Shown: piece after piece, positions 25,377-34,914 of the stretch
How the letters are laid out: each line of letters opens with the position of its first letter
Position numbering within the stretch: position 1 is the first letter of the stretch
Position numbers and translations under genes: made by a program
NCBI RefSeq assembly: GCF_900107665.1
Contig: NZ_FNQT01000002.1
Location: 374,286-438,285, forward strand
From: Haloplanus vescus
Lineage (GTDB): Archaea > Halobacteriota > Halobacteria > Halobacteriales > Haloferacaceae
DNA length: 64,000 nt
Reading direction: 5' to 3'
The notes under the pieces: generated by a model
What the model was told of the DNA's origin: nothing
The model's input: the letters and a program-made list of their open reading frames with translations, nothing else
Databases searched by the model: none

Positions 25377-25580
25377 TGGGGTGTGTCGTATGCTGCGTCG
25401 GTGGTCGAACGGCGTTGCGTCATCGAACCACGGTCAGCATACGAGTACGACGCGTTGCATCGTATATTCTCCATAGCGCCCATCCATAATAAACCTTCAT
25501 GATTGTTGGTGCGGGTGATGGCACGCCGCACAGTCCCTCCGGTATCTTGAACACGCTCCCCGCTCTCCATCCATCGAAGC
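25377..25580. other. Noncoding region before the SLC13 permease gene
   Basis: Lower-GC stretch holding TATA-like sequences on both strands around 25460-25495 (CGTATATTC and CCATAATAAACC). These probably start transcripts toward both the small minus-strand ORFs and the permease. I see no RNA gene or repeat. Confidence 0.4.
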
Positions 25581-27527
25581 GTGCTCTCGTCTGGTTCGTC
25601 ACTTTCGACGGTCGCTCTCGTTGCCGACGTGGCGTCGCTCTCGGTGACCGCGGACGCCCTCTTCGTCTTCGGCGTCGTCGCGCTCGCGCTCGTCCTGTTC
25701 GTGACGGAATTCCTGCCCATCGACGTGACTGCCATCTTCCTGATGGTGCTGTTGATGGTGTTCGGGAGCGACGGCGTCGTGAATCTCTCTCAAATTTCGG
25801 CGACTGAAGGCGTCTCCGGGTTCTCGAACCCCGCGACCATCACCGTCCTCGCGATGCTCATCCTGAGTTCGGGCATCAGTCGCACCGGCCTCGTGCAGAT
25901 ACTTGGCCGCAAGATGACCGCCTTCGCCGGGACGAATCGCGACCGACAGTTGCTCGCCACCATCGGCGTCGCCGGCCCCGTCTCCGGGTTCATCAACAAC
26001 ACGCCCGTCGTCGCCATCCTCGTCCCCGTCATCACCGACCTCGCGCACGCGGGCAAGACCTCTCCCTCGAAGCTCCTCCTCCCGCTCTCGTACGCCTCCA
26101 TGTTCGGCGGGATGCTCACTCTCATCGGCACCTCGACGAACATCCTCGCCAGCGACGTGTCGGCGCGACTGCTCGGCCACCCCTTCTCCATGTTCGAGTT
26201 CACGTCGCTCGGTGTCATCGTCCTCATCGCCGGGAGCCTCTATCTCATGACTATCGGCCACCGCCTCATCCCCGAGCGCGTCCCCGTCGACGAAGACTAC
26301 GTCACGGAGTACGCAATCGAGGAGTATCTGACCGAAGTGGTCGTCGAACCCGACTCGCCGCTCGTCGGTCAGACGGTCGGCACCGCCATCGACAGCGTCG
26401 AATTCGACGCCGACATCCTCCAAATCGTCCGCGACGGCGAGGAGTACATCGAACCGCTCGCGCAGATGACCGTCCACGAGGGCGACCTACTTCGCCTCCG
26501 TGCCGACCGCGACACTGTCAGCCAACTAGCTGACCGCGATACGCTCACGCTCACCGGCAGTCCGCCACAGACCGAGGCGGAACTCGAACCCGAGACGGAG
26601 TCCGCCCAGACGCTGGTCGAAGTCGTCATCCCGCGTGGCTCCTTCCTCGCCGGCAAGTCCCTCGCGAGTTCCACGTTCCGCCAGCGTTACGACGCGAACG
26701 TCCTCGCCTTCCGGAGTCGGGGCGAGACCGTCCGCGACCACATGGACCGCCGCACGATTCGCGCGGGCGACACGCTCCTCATTCAGGCGCCGCCCGACAG
26801 CATCGACCGCCTCTCCGACAACGAGGACTTCATCGTCGCCCACGAACCCGACGAACCCCACTACCGTTCCGAGAAGATTCCCCACGCCATCGCCATCATG
26901 GCCGGCGTCATCGGCGTCGCCGCCGCGCCGTGGGCCACCCTCGGCTCCGCGCTCGCGGGCGTCACCGGCGTCGCCGCCTTCCAGTCGCTCGCGGCACTCT
27001 CGCTTCCCATCCTCGTCACCGCCCTCGCGGGCGTCGTCGCCATGGTCGCCACGGGCGTCCTCGACCCGACCGAAATCTACGACGCCGTCGAGTGGGATGT
27101 CATCTTCCTCCTCGCTGGCGTCATTCCGCTCGGCATGGCACTCGAACAGACCGGCGGCGCCGATATCCTCGGAACCCTCGTCGCCATGACGGGGCTCGTC
27201 CTCCCGCCCATCGGCGTCCTCTGGGTGTTCTACCTTGCGACGGGAATCATCACCGGCGTCATCTCGAACAACGCGAGCGTCGTGTTGATGCTCCCCGTCG
27301 CCGTCGAAGCGGCGACCCAGATAGGGGCGGACCCGTTCTCGTTCGTCCTCGCCGTCACCTTCGCGGCGTCGACAGCCTTCATTACGCCGGTCGGCTACCA
27401 GACCAACCTCTTCGTCTACGGCCCCGGCGGCTACAAGTTCTCGGACTACCTCCGCGTCGGCGGCCCCCTCCAACTCTTCCTGTCGTTCGTCACCGTCGCC
27501 GGCATCGTCGTGATTTGGGGCGTGTGA
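25581..27527 (+). CDS. SLC13-family permease with two TrkA-C domains
   Basis: 648-residue inner-membrane transporter of the DASS/SLC13 (CitT/SAC1-like) type, likely sodium-coupled uptake of sulfate or dicarboxylates. Two homologous membrane halves surround a cytoplasmic insert. The half-signatures VSGFINNTPVVAILVP (about 133-148) and GVISNNASVVLMLPVAVE (near 560) are the family's SNT-like hairpins. The insert (about 235-420) has two TrkA-C/RCK_C domains that may bind a regulatory ligand. A GTG start at 25581 is used; other GTG codons at 25629 and 25647 are possible. It ends exactly against the stop of convergent btpA. Confidence 0.88.
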   Translation: MLSSGSSLSTVALVADVASLSVTADALFVFGVVALALVLFVTEFLPIDVTAIFLMVLLMVFGSDGVVNLSQISATEGVSGFSNPATITVLAMLILSSGISRTGLVQILGRKMTAFAGTNRDRQLLATIGVAGPVSGFINNTPVVAILVPVITDLAHAGKTSPSKLLLPLSYASMFGGMLTLIGTSTNILASDVSARLLGHPFSMFEFTSLGVIVLIAGSLYLMTIGHRLIPERVPVDEDYVTEYAIEEYLTEVVVEPDSPLVGQTVGTAIDSVEFDADILQIVRDGEEYIEPLAQMTVHEGDLLRLRADRDTVSQLADRDTLTLTGSPPQTEAELEPETESAQTLVEVVIPRGSFLAGKSLASSTFRQRYDANVLAFRSRGETVRDHMDRRTIRAGDTLLIQAPPDSIDRLSDNEDFIVAHEPDEPHYRSEKIPHAIAIMAGVIGVAAAPWATLGSALAGVTGVAAFQSLAALSLPILVTALAGVVAMVATGVLDPTEIYDAVEWDVIFLLAGVIPLGMALEQTGGADILGTLVAMTGLVLPPIGVLWVFYLATGIITGVISNNASVVLMLPVAVEAATQIGADPFSFVLAVTFAASTAFITPVGYQTNLFVYGPGGYKFSDYLRVGGPLQLFLSFVTVAGIVVIWGV

Positions 27528-28340
27528 CTACCGCCCCGCCTCCGCGGCGTCGACGAATCGCTCGACGCGGTCGACCGACACCGGATTGCCGGCTTCGCCG
27601 CCCTCCTCGAACGCGCTGCCGACGATGACGCCGTCGGCAATCGAGAGCGTCTCTGCGACTGTCTCGGCGGTCACGCCGCTCCCGACGAACACCGGCACGT
27701 CGAGGCCGAGTGCGTCGCGTTCGTCCACCGCCGCCCGGACGGCCTCGCGTTCGGTCGACTGTCCCGTTCCCGAGCCACTCACCACGATTCCGTCGGCGAG
27801 GCCGCGTTCGACGGCGTCGCCGAGCATCGACGTCTCCGCCCCCAGCGGGACCGAATGCTTCACGTCCACGTCGGCGAGCACTCGCACGTCCGCATCGAGG
27901 CGGTCACGCGTCCGCATCGTCTCGTGGGCGCGCCCCTCCAACACACCTTGGTCGGCGACGCGCGCGCCGACGTGGACGTTGCTCCGGACGAACGACGCAC
28001 CGGTCGCGGCGGCGACGGCCATCGCCGCCGGGCCGTCGTTGCGGAGGACGTTCACCCCGACCGGCAGGTCGGTCGTCGCCCGCACGGTGTCGACCAGCGC
28101 AGTCAGGTCGGCGACGACGCTCTGCGGCACCGATTCGGGGTAGAAGGGTGCGTCACCGAAGTTCTCGACCAGAACGGCGTCGACGCCGCCGGATTCGAGA
28201 CGTTCCGCGTCGCGACGGGCCGCCTCGTGGAGTGCAGCGCGCCCCGCGTCCGCGTCGAACTGCGGCGATTCGGGCAGTGGCGGGAGATGCACCATCCCCA
28301 CGACGGGGGTGGCGACGCCGAAGACGTGTTCCGTGTCCAT
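27528..28340 (-). CDS. btpA: BtpA/SgcQ family TIM-barrel protein
   Basis: 270-residue soluble protein of the BtpA family. The name comes from a cyanobacterial protein needed for photosystem I accumulation; the archaeal role is unknown. Typical motifs are VVGMVHLPPLPESP near the N-terminus, DAVLVENFGDAPF, PVGVNVLRNDG, and a phosphate-binding C-terminal end DGVIVGSAFEEGG as in TIM barrels. ATG 28340 is fixed by GTTAAAT (28364-28370), a minus-strand TATA 27 bases away. It lies 29 bases after the metallo-hydrolase gene but has its own promoter. Confidence 0.85.
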   Translation of the reverse strand: MDTEHVFGVATPVVGMVHLPPLPESPQFDADAGRAALHEAARRDAERLESGGVDAVLVENFGDAPFYPESVPQSVVADLTALVDTVRATTDLPVGVNVLRNDGPAAMAVAAATGASFVRSNVHVGARVADQGVLEGRAHETMRTRDRLDADVRVLADVDVKHSVPLGAETSMLGDAVERGLADGIVVSGSGTGQSTEREAVRAAVDERDALGLDVPVFVGSGVTAETVAETLSIADGVIVGSAFEEGGEAGNPVSVDRVERFVDAAEAGR

Positions 28341-28363
28341 ACACGCTCCGCGCACGGCAGCCA

Positions 28364-28370
28364 GTTAAAT
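28364..28370 (-). promoter_or_regulatory. btpA promoter
   Basis: The minus-strand TATA ATTTAAC lies 27 bases before ATG 28340, at the stop-codon end of the upstream metallo-hydrolase gene. Confidence 0.55.
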
Positions 28371-29104
28371 CAGTCCGCCAACCCCACCGGCTCGGCGTCG
28401 AGAACCCCCCACTCGTGTCCCGGGAGGAGGCGGTCCGCCCGGTCGAGTACCTCCGTCGCGCTCTCCCACCACGCCACGTCGTCCATCGGTTGCCCCGGAA
28501 TCGGGTCGTCCTCCGGCGCGTTCTCGAACGTCTGGACCGCGTCGGCGGCGACGAGCGTTGTTTCCCCTTCTTCTTCGACGGCCACCGACTGATGACCCAC
28601 CGTGTGCCCCGGCGTCGGGAACGCTGTCACGCCCGGGCAGAGCTCCGTTTCTCCCGACAGGGGCGTGAGGTCGATGGGTAGCCACGGCGGCTCTCGGTCC
28701 AGCGACGTGGCGTCGTATCGGTCCGCGTGTATCGGATAGGGGGTGACGGCGTACGCTAGTTCCTCGCGCTGAACGTAGACCGTCGCCTCCGGGAACGCGT
28801 CGAGGCCGTAGCAGTGGTCCCAGTCGAGATGGCTGAGGACGACGGCGTCCACGTCGCTCGGCGCGAGGCCCTCGCTGTCGAGAATCGAGTGCAGGTCCTG
28901 TCCCGGCTCACGGTGACAGCGGTAGCTCGGGTGGTACTCGGCCATCAACTCGACCGGTCCGAAGCCCGTATCGACGAGAATCGTCTGTTCGCCCTCGATG
29001 AGGTAGACGATGGAGGGCGCTTCGACGGTGCCGCGTTCGCCCTGCACGAGGACGCTCGCGTCGAGGCGCATGGAGCCACAACACCGGGGCGTGACGGTCG
29101 GCAT
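28370..29104 (-). CDS. Metallo-beta-lactamase-fold hydrolase, lactonase-like
   Basis: 244 residues of the MBL fold. The metal motif is SHLDWDHCYG (H-x-D-x-D-H, about residues 91-96), with a following metal His in PTPGHTVGHQS, the bridging Asp in VAADAV, and the last His in LLPGHEWG. The HLDWDHC form resembles N-acyl-homoserine-lactone lactonases, but many lactonase-like proteins act on other esters or thioesters, so the substrate is left open. The minus-strand TATA (plus-strand GATAAGCC, 29129-29136) is 27 bases from the ATG. Confidence 0.85.
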   Translation of the reverse strand: MPTVTPRCCGSMRLDASVLVQGERGTVEAPSIVYLIEGEQTILVDTGFGPVELMAEYHPSYRCHREPGQDLHSILDSEGLAPSDVDAVVLSHLDWDHCYGLDAFPEATVYVQREELAYAVTPYPIHADRYDATSLDREPPWLPIDLTPLSGETELCPGVTAFPTPGHTVGHQSVAVEEEGETTLVAADAVQTFENAPEDDPIPGQPMDDVAWWESATEVLDRADRLLPGHEWGVLDAEPVGLAD

Positions 29105-29165
29105 GGGTCGCTCGTCGGCTGGGAGTGGGATAAGCCTGTTCGACGCCGTGGCTCGGCGAGTACTC

Positions 29166-29984
29166 TCACTCCTCCGTCGCCGACGAACTCACCGTCCGTT
29201 CGATGCTTCTGAGCCCCTCGTCCGCCGGATACTCCACGGTGAGTGTCTCGCCGCCGTGGTTCTCGAAATACAGTAACACGTCGCCCGGTCGCCCCGTGTA
29301 CGTCTCCGACTCGCCCGCTGGAACGGGGAACTCCACAATGCTCCCGCCGCTGTACCCGTCGAAGGAGGCGCGAGCCGCGAAGTGGCCGTCGCGCTCCCCT
29401 TCGTTGGCGACCGTCAACTCCAAGACGCGTTCGCCGTCGCGGTGCGGGACCCGGAACGCCGTCACGGAGAATATCGGCTCGACGGCGAGTGACCCGAGCA
29501 CCGCTCGAGGGAGCGTCCAGTATACGTCCGTCTCGTCGGTCGCCCACTGAATCGCGCCCCGGTCGTGACGGGTCGCTGGGAGCGCGAACGCGTAGCCACC
29601 CGCGTCCGTCGTCGGGAGCGGGTCGCTTCCGTCTCTCGTCTCGCCGTCGACGGCCGACCGGAACTCGCGGTCGAAGGGCTGGTCCGGCGTTGCGCCATCG
29701 ACTGCGATATCCACGACGACGAACTGCCCCGCGTTCGCCACGACGCGCGTGTGCGCCATCCCCGGCGTGACGACGGCCTTTCTCACGCGTGGATTCTCGA
29801 CGGTCACGCTGGTGCCACTGACCGTGACCGTCGTCCCCATCGACACCTGGCGGCTCTCGGTCGAGGACGTGGCCGGCGAGGTTGCTGTGGCGCCGTCGGA
29901 CCGTCTCGACGGCGTGGAGACACAGCCGGCCGAGCCGAGCGCAACACCGAGCGCTGCCACGAGTTCCCGGCGAGTTGCTGGCAT
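29166..29984 (-). CDS. Tat-exported lipoprotein, unknown function
   Basis: 272 residues. The N-terminus MPATRRELVAALGVALGSAGC combines a twin-Arg with a lipobox (GSAGC, Cys21), so it is probably exported folded by Tat and lipid-anchored. A Ser/Thr-rich spacer follows, then a beta-rich domain containing TVTVSGTSVTVENPRVRKAV and a C-terminal segment with DVLLYFENHGGETL. No catalytic motif. The minus-strand TATA near 30011-30015 is about 29 bases upstream. Confidence 0.8.
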   Translation of the reverse strand: MPATRRELVAALGVALGSAGCVSTPSRRSDGATATSPATSSTESRQVSMGTTVTVSGTSVTVENPRVRKAVVTPGMAHTRVVANAGQFVVVDIAVDGATPDQPFDREFRSAVDGETRDGSDPLPTTDAGGYAFALPATRHDRGAIQWATDETDVYWTLPRAVLGSLAVEPIFSVTAFRVPHRDGERVLELTVANEGERDGHFAARASFDGYSGGSIVEFPVPAGESETYTGRPGDVLLYFENHGGETLTVEYPADEGLRSIERTVSSSATEE

Positions 29985-30098
29985 GCGCTGGGAAGCGTGG
30001 GACGGTTCTGATAAGTGCCTTTCGTACGTTCAACCGCGGATTTGAGCGACACGCGACAGAAGCGAACCGAGCAGTCGCTCGGGGCCGCTAGCGACGCG

Positions 30099-30110
30099 AA
30101 AGAAAAGGGG
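30099..30110 (-). terminator. T-tract terminator of the ribosomal protein operon
   Basis: The plus strand AAAGAAAAGGGG reads CCCCTTTTCTTT in the transcript direction, starting 10 bases after the secY stop. Confidence 0.55.
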
Positions 30111-30119
30111 AGATGTCCG

Positions 30120-31589
30120 TTATTCGCCGCCGAACATGTTCCGCATCATCGGGTGCATCTCCATCAACTGCTCTTCCGCAATCTCCTCGTAGAGCTTGTA
30201 GGTGATGGAGACAGTTAGCAGGAGTCCGGTTCCGGACACCTGTCCGATGGTGCCGAGCATGTTGGCGCCGACGGCGAGGAGGCCGACGAGCGCACCGCCG
30301 ATGACCGTCACCTGCGGGATGTAGCGCTCCATGACCTTCTCGATGACCTGCGGGTTGCGCCGGAATCCGGGAATCTGCATCCCGGAGTTCTGAATCTGCT
30401 GGGCGGTCGCTTCCGGGCCCATCCCGGTCGTTTCCACCCAGAAGATGGCGAAGATGGCGCCACCGATGACCATGATGGTGAGGTCGAGCCCCACTCGAAT
30501 CATGATCTGCCAGGGTTCCGCCGAGGTGCCGGCCAGCCACCACATCCAGTCGGCTCGCGTCTGGATGGGGGCCAGATAGTAGAACAGCCCGGAGATGGGC
30601 TGTCCGTTACTGTACTGGCCGAGCCACGCCGGCATCTGATTCCACGTGCTGTTGAGGATACGCCCCGCGAACTGGATGTTCGCCTGCAGGGCGCGCACGA
30701 GAATCATGGGCAGGACGCTGGCGTAGATGAGCTTCACCGGGAATCGTCCGCGGGCGCCCTTGACGCGGGCGTGCGAGAGCGGAATCTCGATGCGGACGCT
30801 CTCGGCGTAGACGACGATGGAGAAGATGAGCACCGTCGTCACCAGCGCGAGCAACTGCCCTTGGCCGAGTAGGAGCGCCTGCAGCCCCTGTGCGGTGAGC
30901 GGCGAGGCGATCTCCTGTGCGCCGGTCAGGATAGCGGCCCACGTCGGGAAGAAGCCCGCCGTCCCGCCGAGGCCCTCCCAGGCGAACAGCCCACCGACGA
31001 GCTGCTGGCTCACGCCGGCGATGATGAACAGCCCAACACCGGAGCCGACGCCCCACTTGCTGACGATCTCGTCCATGAACAGGATGAGGATCCCGCCGAC
31101 AGCGATCTGGAGGAAGAGCAGGCCCTGTACACCGGTCAGTCCGATGCCCAGCGCTTGCCCGACCGCCGGATCGGCCGGAAGGAAGTTCCCAGCGAACACC
31201 ATCGGCAGCCCCGTCAGACAGATCATCGCGACCACCAGCAACTTCTGGAGGCCTTGATACAGGATCTGGTCGCGGGGGTCGTCGGTGTCCAAGCCGAGCA
31301 GGTCAGCCCCGCCCAGCAGCTGCAGGACGATGCTCGCGGTGACGATGGGGCCGATCCCGAGCTGCAGGACCGAGCCACTCGACCCGGCGAGAATCGATCG
31401 GAAGCGACCGAACAGGTCGCTCTGCGTGCCGGCATCCAGCCCGAACAGCTGGATGTTCGTCAGGAAGAAATACAACACGAGGACGCCTGCGGTCCAGCCG
31501 AGCTTGCGCCGGAAGGGGACGTGCCCCTCCGGACGCGCGACTGACGGCATCCGCGTCAGCACCGGTTCGGCGGTCTCCTTCCATCCCAT
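30120..31589 (-). CDS. secY: Protein translocase subunit SecY
   Basis: 489-residue channel subunit of the Sec translocon, with about ten transmembrane helices. The plug/TM2a region (IQLFGLDAG and SDLFGRFRSILAG), the TM5 segment SGVGLFIIAG and the family end IAEEQLMEMHPMMRNMFG are clear. An extended extracytosolic loop near residues 170-250 is typical of haloarchaeal SecY. ATG 31589 is used; the open frame continues upstream through uL15 out of phase and is not coding. It is the last gene of the operon, 4 bases after uL15. Confidence 0.96.
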   Translation of the reverse strand: MGWKETAEPVLTRMPSVARPEGHVPFRRKLGWTAGVLVLYFFLTNIQLFGLDAGTQSDLFGRFRSILAGSSGSVLQLGIGPIVTASIVLQLLGGADLLGLDTDDPRDQILYQGLQKLLVVAMICLTGLPMVFAGNFLPADPAVGQALGIGLTGVQGLLFLQIAVGGILILFMDEIVSKWGVGSGVGLFIIAGVSQQLVGGLFAWEGLGGTAGFFPTWAAILTGAQEIASPLTAQGLQALLLGQGQLLALVTTVLIFSIVVYAESVRIEIPLSHARVKGARGRFPVKLIYASVLPMILVRALQANIQFAGRILNSTWNQMPAWLGQYSNGQPISGLFYYLAPIQTRADWMWWLAGTSAEPWQIMIRVGLDLTIMVIGGAIFAIFWVETTGMGPEATAQQIQNSGMQIPGFRRNPQVIEKVMERYIPQVTVIGGALVGLLAVGANMLGTIGQVSGTGLLLTVSITYKLYEEIAEEQLMEMHPMMRNMFGGE

Positions 31590-31593
31590 CGGT

Positions 31594-32082
31594 TTACTCC
31601 TCGTCTGTCTCCTCGGCGTCGTCCGCCTCGTCGGCCGTCTCGGCTCGCTCCGAGAGGTCGGCACTACCGCCGGCGGACTCGATCTTTTCGACGGCGCTCG
31701 CGGTGAACGCGTCCGCGACGACCGACAGTTCGTTGCGAACCTGGCCGTCACCGAGCACTTTCACCACGTCCGCGGCGTAGCCGTCGTCGGCCACGTCGCG
31801 GGCGTCGATCTGGTAGCCGTCACCGCTCTCCTCGGCGAGACCCTCCGCCACGTACAGGGCGGCGTTCTCGTCGAGTTCCTGAACGGTCACCTCGCGCACG
31901 TCGTCCTGGACGGAGTCGGGGCGCGTGAAGCCGTGTTTGCCGAGCGGTTCGTAGTTGTGGAACTCGTGTTTGTCACGGCCTGCGCGACCACGACCGCCAC
32001 GGTGACCGGCGCCGCGCCGGTTCTTGTGTGTCCCGCCGCCGTGGGTGCGCGAGCCGCGCTGGCGATTTTTCTTGCTCGTCAT
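31594..32082 (-). CDS. rpl15: 50S ribosomal protein uL15
   Basis: 162 residues. The basic N-terminus KKNRQRGSRTHGGGTHKNRR threads into 23S rRNA, as in all uL15 proteins. The C-terminus ends in an acidic run (ETADEADDAEETDEE), a haloarchaeal addition. The start overlaps the uL30 stop by 4 bases. Confidence 0.96.
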   Translation of the reverse strand: MTSKKNRQRGSRTHGGGTHKNRRGAGHRGGRGRAGRDKHEFHNYEPLGKHGFTRPDSVQDDVREVTVQELDENAALYVAEGLAEESGDGYQIDARDVADDGYAADVVKVLGDGQVRNELSVVADAFTASAVEKIESAGGSADLSERAETADEADDAEETDEE

Positions 32083-32543
32083 CGCATGGCCTCCAGCAGT
32101 TCGTCTATCTGCTCGGTCGAGTGCTGGCCCAGCTGGCCGCTCTCGATGGTCGGGTGCTTGACGCCGTCGTGGCCGCTACGCGGCGGGTGCAGCCGAATCG
32201 ACGGGGCGAGCCCCGCGTCGCGGAGCGTCGCCTCGTCGTCGACCAGCGCCGCCGCCAGCGCGTCGATGTCGGCGTAGTCGGTGTTCTCGGCCACCCACTC
32301 GTCGTCGATATCGGCCGCGCCCTCGAGGGGTTCGGCGCGTCGACGGATGAGCGTCGCGACGACGTCGGCCGACGGTTCGCCGTGGGCGACGTAGTCGTTG
32401 ACCTTCGTGATCATGCCGCGGTAGGCGTCCGTCTCGGGCACCAGCGTACACTGGTTGACGGCGTGCAGGTTGAGCATTTCGAGCGTGTCCTGCACCTCGC
32501 CGGAGATGTTCACCTCACCGCGAATCTGGACGAGTGCTTCCAT
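32079..32543 (-). CDS. rpl30: 50S ribosomal protein uL30
   Basis: 154 residues, the long archaeal/eukaryotic L7-type form of uL30. It starts [20 protein letters not shown] and contains LNLHAVNQCTLVP. One-base contact with uS5 upstream (32543) and a 4-base overlap with uL15 downstream show coupled translation. Confidence 0.95.
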   Translation of the reverse strand: MEALVQIRGEVNISGEVQDTLEMLNLHAVNQCTLVPETDAYRGMITKVNDYVAHGEPSADVVATLIRRRAEPLEGAADIDDEWVAENTDYADIDALAAALVDDEATLRDAGLAPSIRLHPPRSGHDGVKHPTIESGQLGQHSTEQIDELLEAMR

Positions 32544-33199
32544 TACTCGTTCACCTCAGTTTCGCGCTGCTTGCGGCGCGCCCGACGGGGCGTCCGCGAC
32601 TGCGAAGCGTTCTGGAGCGCGTTGTACGTCGCTTTCGCGAGGTTGACCGTCGTCCGGGTGTTCCCGGTCGACTTCGTCCACGCGTCCTGGACGCCGGCGA
32701 GTTCGAGGATGTTACGGACGGTCGGTGCCGCGGCCAGTCCCAGCCCCTGCGGGGCGGGGATGACCTCGACGGTCACCGAACCGGCCTTGCCCGTCGCCTT
32801 CCGCGTCAGGGAGTTCACGCCGCCTGCGCGGTCCTCCCAGGACCCGGAGCCACGGTCGACCTCGATGATGTTCAGCTTGGCCACGTCGATGGCCTTCTGG
32901 ATAGCCGAGCCGACTTGGTCGTCGCGGCCCTCGGCGTAGCCGAGGTAGCCGTCGCGGTTACCCACTGCGACGACACACCGGAACTTCACCCGGCGACCGG
33001 AGTCGGTCATCCGCTGGACCATGTTGATGTCCAGCACTTCGTCGTCCAGCCCCGGGAGGAGCTGATCGACGAGTTCGGCCTCTTTCAGGGGGAGCCCGGA
33101 TTCGAGCGCCGCCTTCATCGACGTGATGTCGCCGTCCTGTACCTTGCGGCCGAGCCGCGTGCGCGGTTCCCAGCCGTCGCCGTAATCGTTACTGCTCAT
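32543..33199 (-). CDS. rps5: 30S ribosomal protein uS5
   Basis: 218 residues. It contains the double-stranded RNA-binding-like N-domain ([20 protein letters not shown]-type segment near 75-95), the glycine loop [17 protein letters not shown] and the C-domain helix [14 protein letters not shown]. uS5 lines the mRNA entry channel. It overlaps uL18 by 11 bases. Confidence 0.96.
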   Translation of the reverse strand: MSSNDYGDGWEPRTRLGRKVQDGDITSMKAALESGLPLKEAELVDQLLPGLDDEVLDINMVQRMTDSGRRVKFRCVVAVGNRDGYLGYAEGRDDQVGSAIQKAIDVAKLNIIEVDRGSGSWEDRAGGVNSLTRKATGKAGSVTVEVIPAPQGLGLAAAPTVRNILELAGVQDAWTKSTGNTRTTVNLAKATYNALQNASQSRTPRRARRKQRETEVNE

Positions 33200-33749
33200 T
33201 GTCCTCCATCAGTCGTTCGCGCACTTCGTCGAAGTGCTCGGGGAGGTCCGTCGCGTCGAGGTCGCCGCTGTACAGCGGTTCGTCCAGCTGTTCAGCGTAC
33301 TCGGCGATATGCTCGCCGCGATTGCGCGACCAGTCCGCGAGGACGTTATCGCTGTGCGGAATTTCGAGTCCCGCGTCGATTGCGCCTTCCTGTACTGCGA
33401 ACACCTTGTTGCCCGGTGTCGCGGTGTTGAGACCGATGTCGAGGACGGCCTCAGAGAGGCCTGCCTCGATCGCCCGCATCCCCGCGAGATACCCCGTGAG
33501 ATACGCGCTGGGGAGGTTGCCCGTGGGGGCGTCCCAGCCGTACTCATCGAGGTCCTCGGAGGAGGCGGCCACGTGCGTCTCGTCACCGTCGGGACCGGGT
33601 GTGATCAGCTGCGCCCTGACGTGTCGGTTGCTCACGCGAGCAACCAGACGCGGCTTGCCGGATTTCAGCAGGCGCAACCTCTGGTGGTAGTCGGTTCGGT
33701 CCTCGCGGCGACGCCGCATCGGGACCTTGTATCGTGGGCCTGTAGCCAT
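33189..33749 (-). CDS. rpl18: 50S ribosomal protein uL18
   Basis: 186 residues, binding 5S rRNA. The N-terminal stretch [20 protein letters not shown] and the core [18 protein letters not shown] are diagnostic, and the acidic C-terminus ([17 protein letters not shown]) is the archaeal extension. It shares one base with eL19 upstream. Confidence 0.96.
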   Translation of the reverse strand: MATGPRYKVPMRRRREDRTDYHQRLRLLKSGKPRLVARVSNRHVRAQLITPGPDGDETHVAASSEDLDEYGWDAPTGNLPSAYLTGYLAGMRAIEAGLSEAVLDIGLNTATPGNKVFAVQEGAIDAGLEIPHSDNVLADWSRNRGEHIAEYAEQLDEPLYSGDLDATDLPEHFDEVRERLMEDNEQ

Positions 33750-34207
33750 TAGTCGCTCACCTCAACGTCGTAGTTGTTCTCGATGTACGCTTCGAGTCGC
33801 GCCACGCTGTCGAACTCCCCACCGCCAGCCTTGTTGTAGAGCTCGCGGTACTGGGTGCGGTCGAGCGGGCCGTCGTCGCGCAACTCACGCAGACGGCGGC
33901 GCTGGGCGCGGATGCGACTCGTCCAATCTTCCTTGCTGTTCTTCCGGGCGCCGGCGGTCCCGCGGCGGGAGCCGGCACCGGTCTGGTGACCGTAGGCTCG
34001 CTTGTCGGCCCGTTCGCGGGCGCGACCACGCGAGTTGCCCGAGGCGTCTTTCTGCTGAATCGTGCCCTGATCGACCAGGTCACGGATGTCTTCGCGGGTG
34101 ATCGCGTCCGCGATTTCACCTTGTTCCTCCGGATCGAACCACACGCGGTCTTCGCCCACGTCGAGGACGTCGGCAGCGAGCCGCTTCTGTGCGCTCAGAT
34201 CAGTCAT
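33749..34207 (-). CDS. rpl19e: 50S ribosomal protein eL19
   Basis: 152 residues of the archaeal/eukaryotic-only eL19. It starts [20 protein letters not shown], with the conserved [17 protein letters not shown]-like segment and the basic central helix [16 protein letters not shown]. It overlaps eL32 by 4 bases. Confidence 0.95.
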   Translation of the reverse strand: MTDLSAQKRLAADVLDVGEDRVWFDPEEQGEIADAITREDIRDLVDQGTIQQKDASGNSRGRARERADKRAYGHQTGAGSRRGTAGARKNSKEDWTSRIRAQRRRLRELRDDGPLDRTQYRELYNKAGGGEFDSVARLEAYIENNYDVEVSD

Positions 34208-34914
34208 TCAGCTTCCTCCTCGACTTCGACCTCGATGTACGTCGGGTTGAGGACGCGAATCTCGCGGTCCTCGCAGACGTCTTCGATGCGTTCGCGCTTG
34301 CGCGCGCCCACGCCGCTCGCGATGCGGACGGCCTCGGTGTCGGGGTCGACCCCCTCGAGGTCGTCCGTGTTGTGGACGCGAACCTCTTCGAAGCCGCTCG
34401 GGTGCAGGCCGCGGGCCGCCTTCGGCGAGCGGTAGCCCGCCTCGACGACTGCGCCCTTGCCCTTGATACCGCGTCGCTGCTTCGAGAGCGTCCCTCGCGG
34501 CTTGCGCCACGACGGGTCGACGCGCTTTTTCTTGTGGTGGTCCTGCCGGTTGAACTTCGGCTTGCCCTGACGGCGCTTCTGGACCAGTGCGCGTGCGGCC
34601 TCGTCGTCGAGGTCCGGCGTCTTGTCGGCGTGGCCGCGGGGACGGAGCTCCGTCTCCGCTTCCTCGCTTTCGTCTTCGGCTTCTTCGGTTTCCTCTTCGA
34701 CTTCGGCCTCGGTCTCTTCGCTGACCTCGAGGCCACCGACGTCGGCTTTGATTCGCGCTGCGAGCGCGTTGCCGACGCCGTCGATGTCTGCCAGTTCCGA
34801 CTGGCTCGCGGCCTTGAGGTCCTCGATGGACTCGTAGCCGGCTGCGCGGATCGCTTCCGCTTTCGAGGGACCGACGCCACCGATGTCTTCGATGTCCTGA
34901 ATCTCGTCGCTCAT
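34204..34914 (-). CDS. rpl32e: 50S ribosomal protein eL32 with helix-hairpin-helix extension
   Basis: 236 residues, about 100 more than a minimal eL32. The N-terminal third carries helix-hairpin-helix repeats ([20 protein letters not shown] and [20 protein letters not shown]), then a Glu-rich linker. The canonical eL32 domain follows ([21 protein letters not shown] and [18 protein letters not shown]). The HhH extension is a known feature of halophile eL32 and may add rRNA contacts. Confidence 0.95.
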   Translation of the reverse strand: MSDEIQDIEDIGGVGPSKAEAIRAAGYESIEDLKAASQSELADIDGVGNALAARIKADVGGLEVSEETEAEVEEETEEAEDESEEAETELRPRGHADKTPDLDDEAARALVQKRRQGKPKFNRQDHHKKKRVDPSWRKPRGTLSKQRRGIKGKGAVVEAGYRSPKAARGLHPSGFEEVRVHNTDDLEGVDPDTEAVRIASGVGARKRERIEDVCEDREIRVLNPTYIEVEVEEEAE

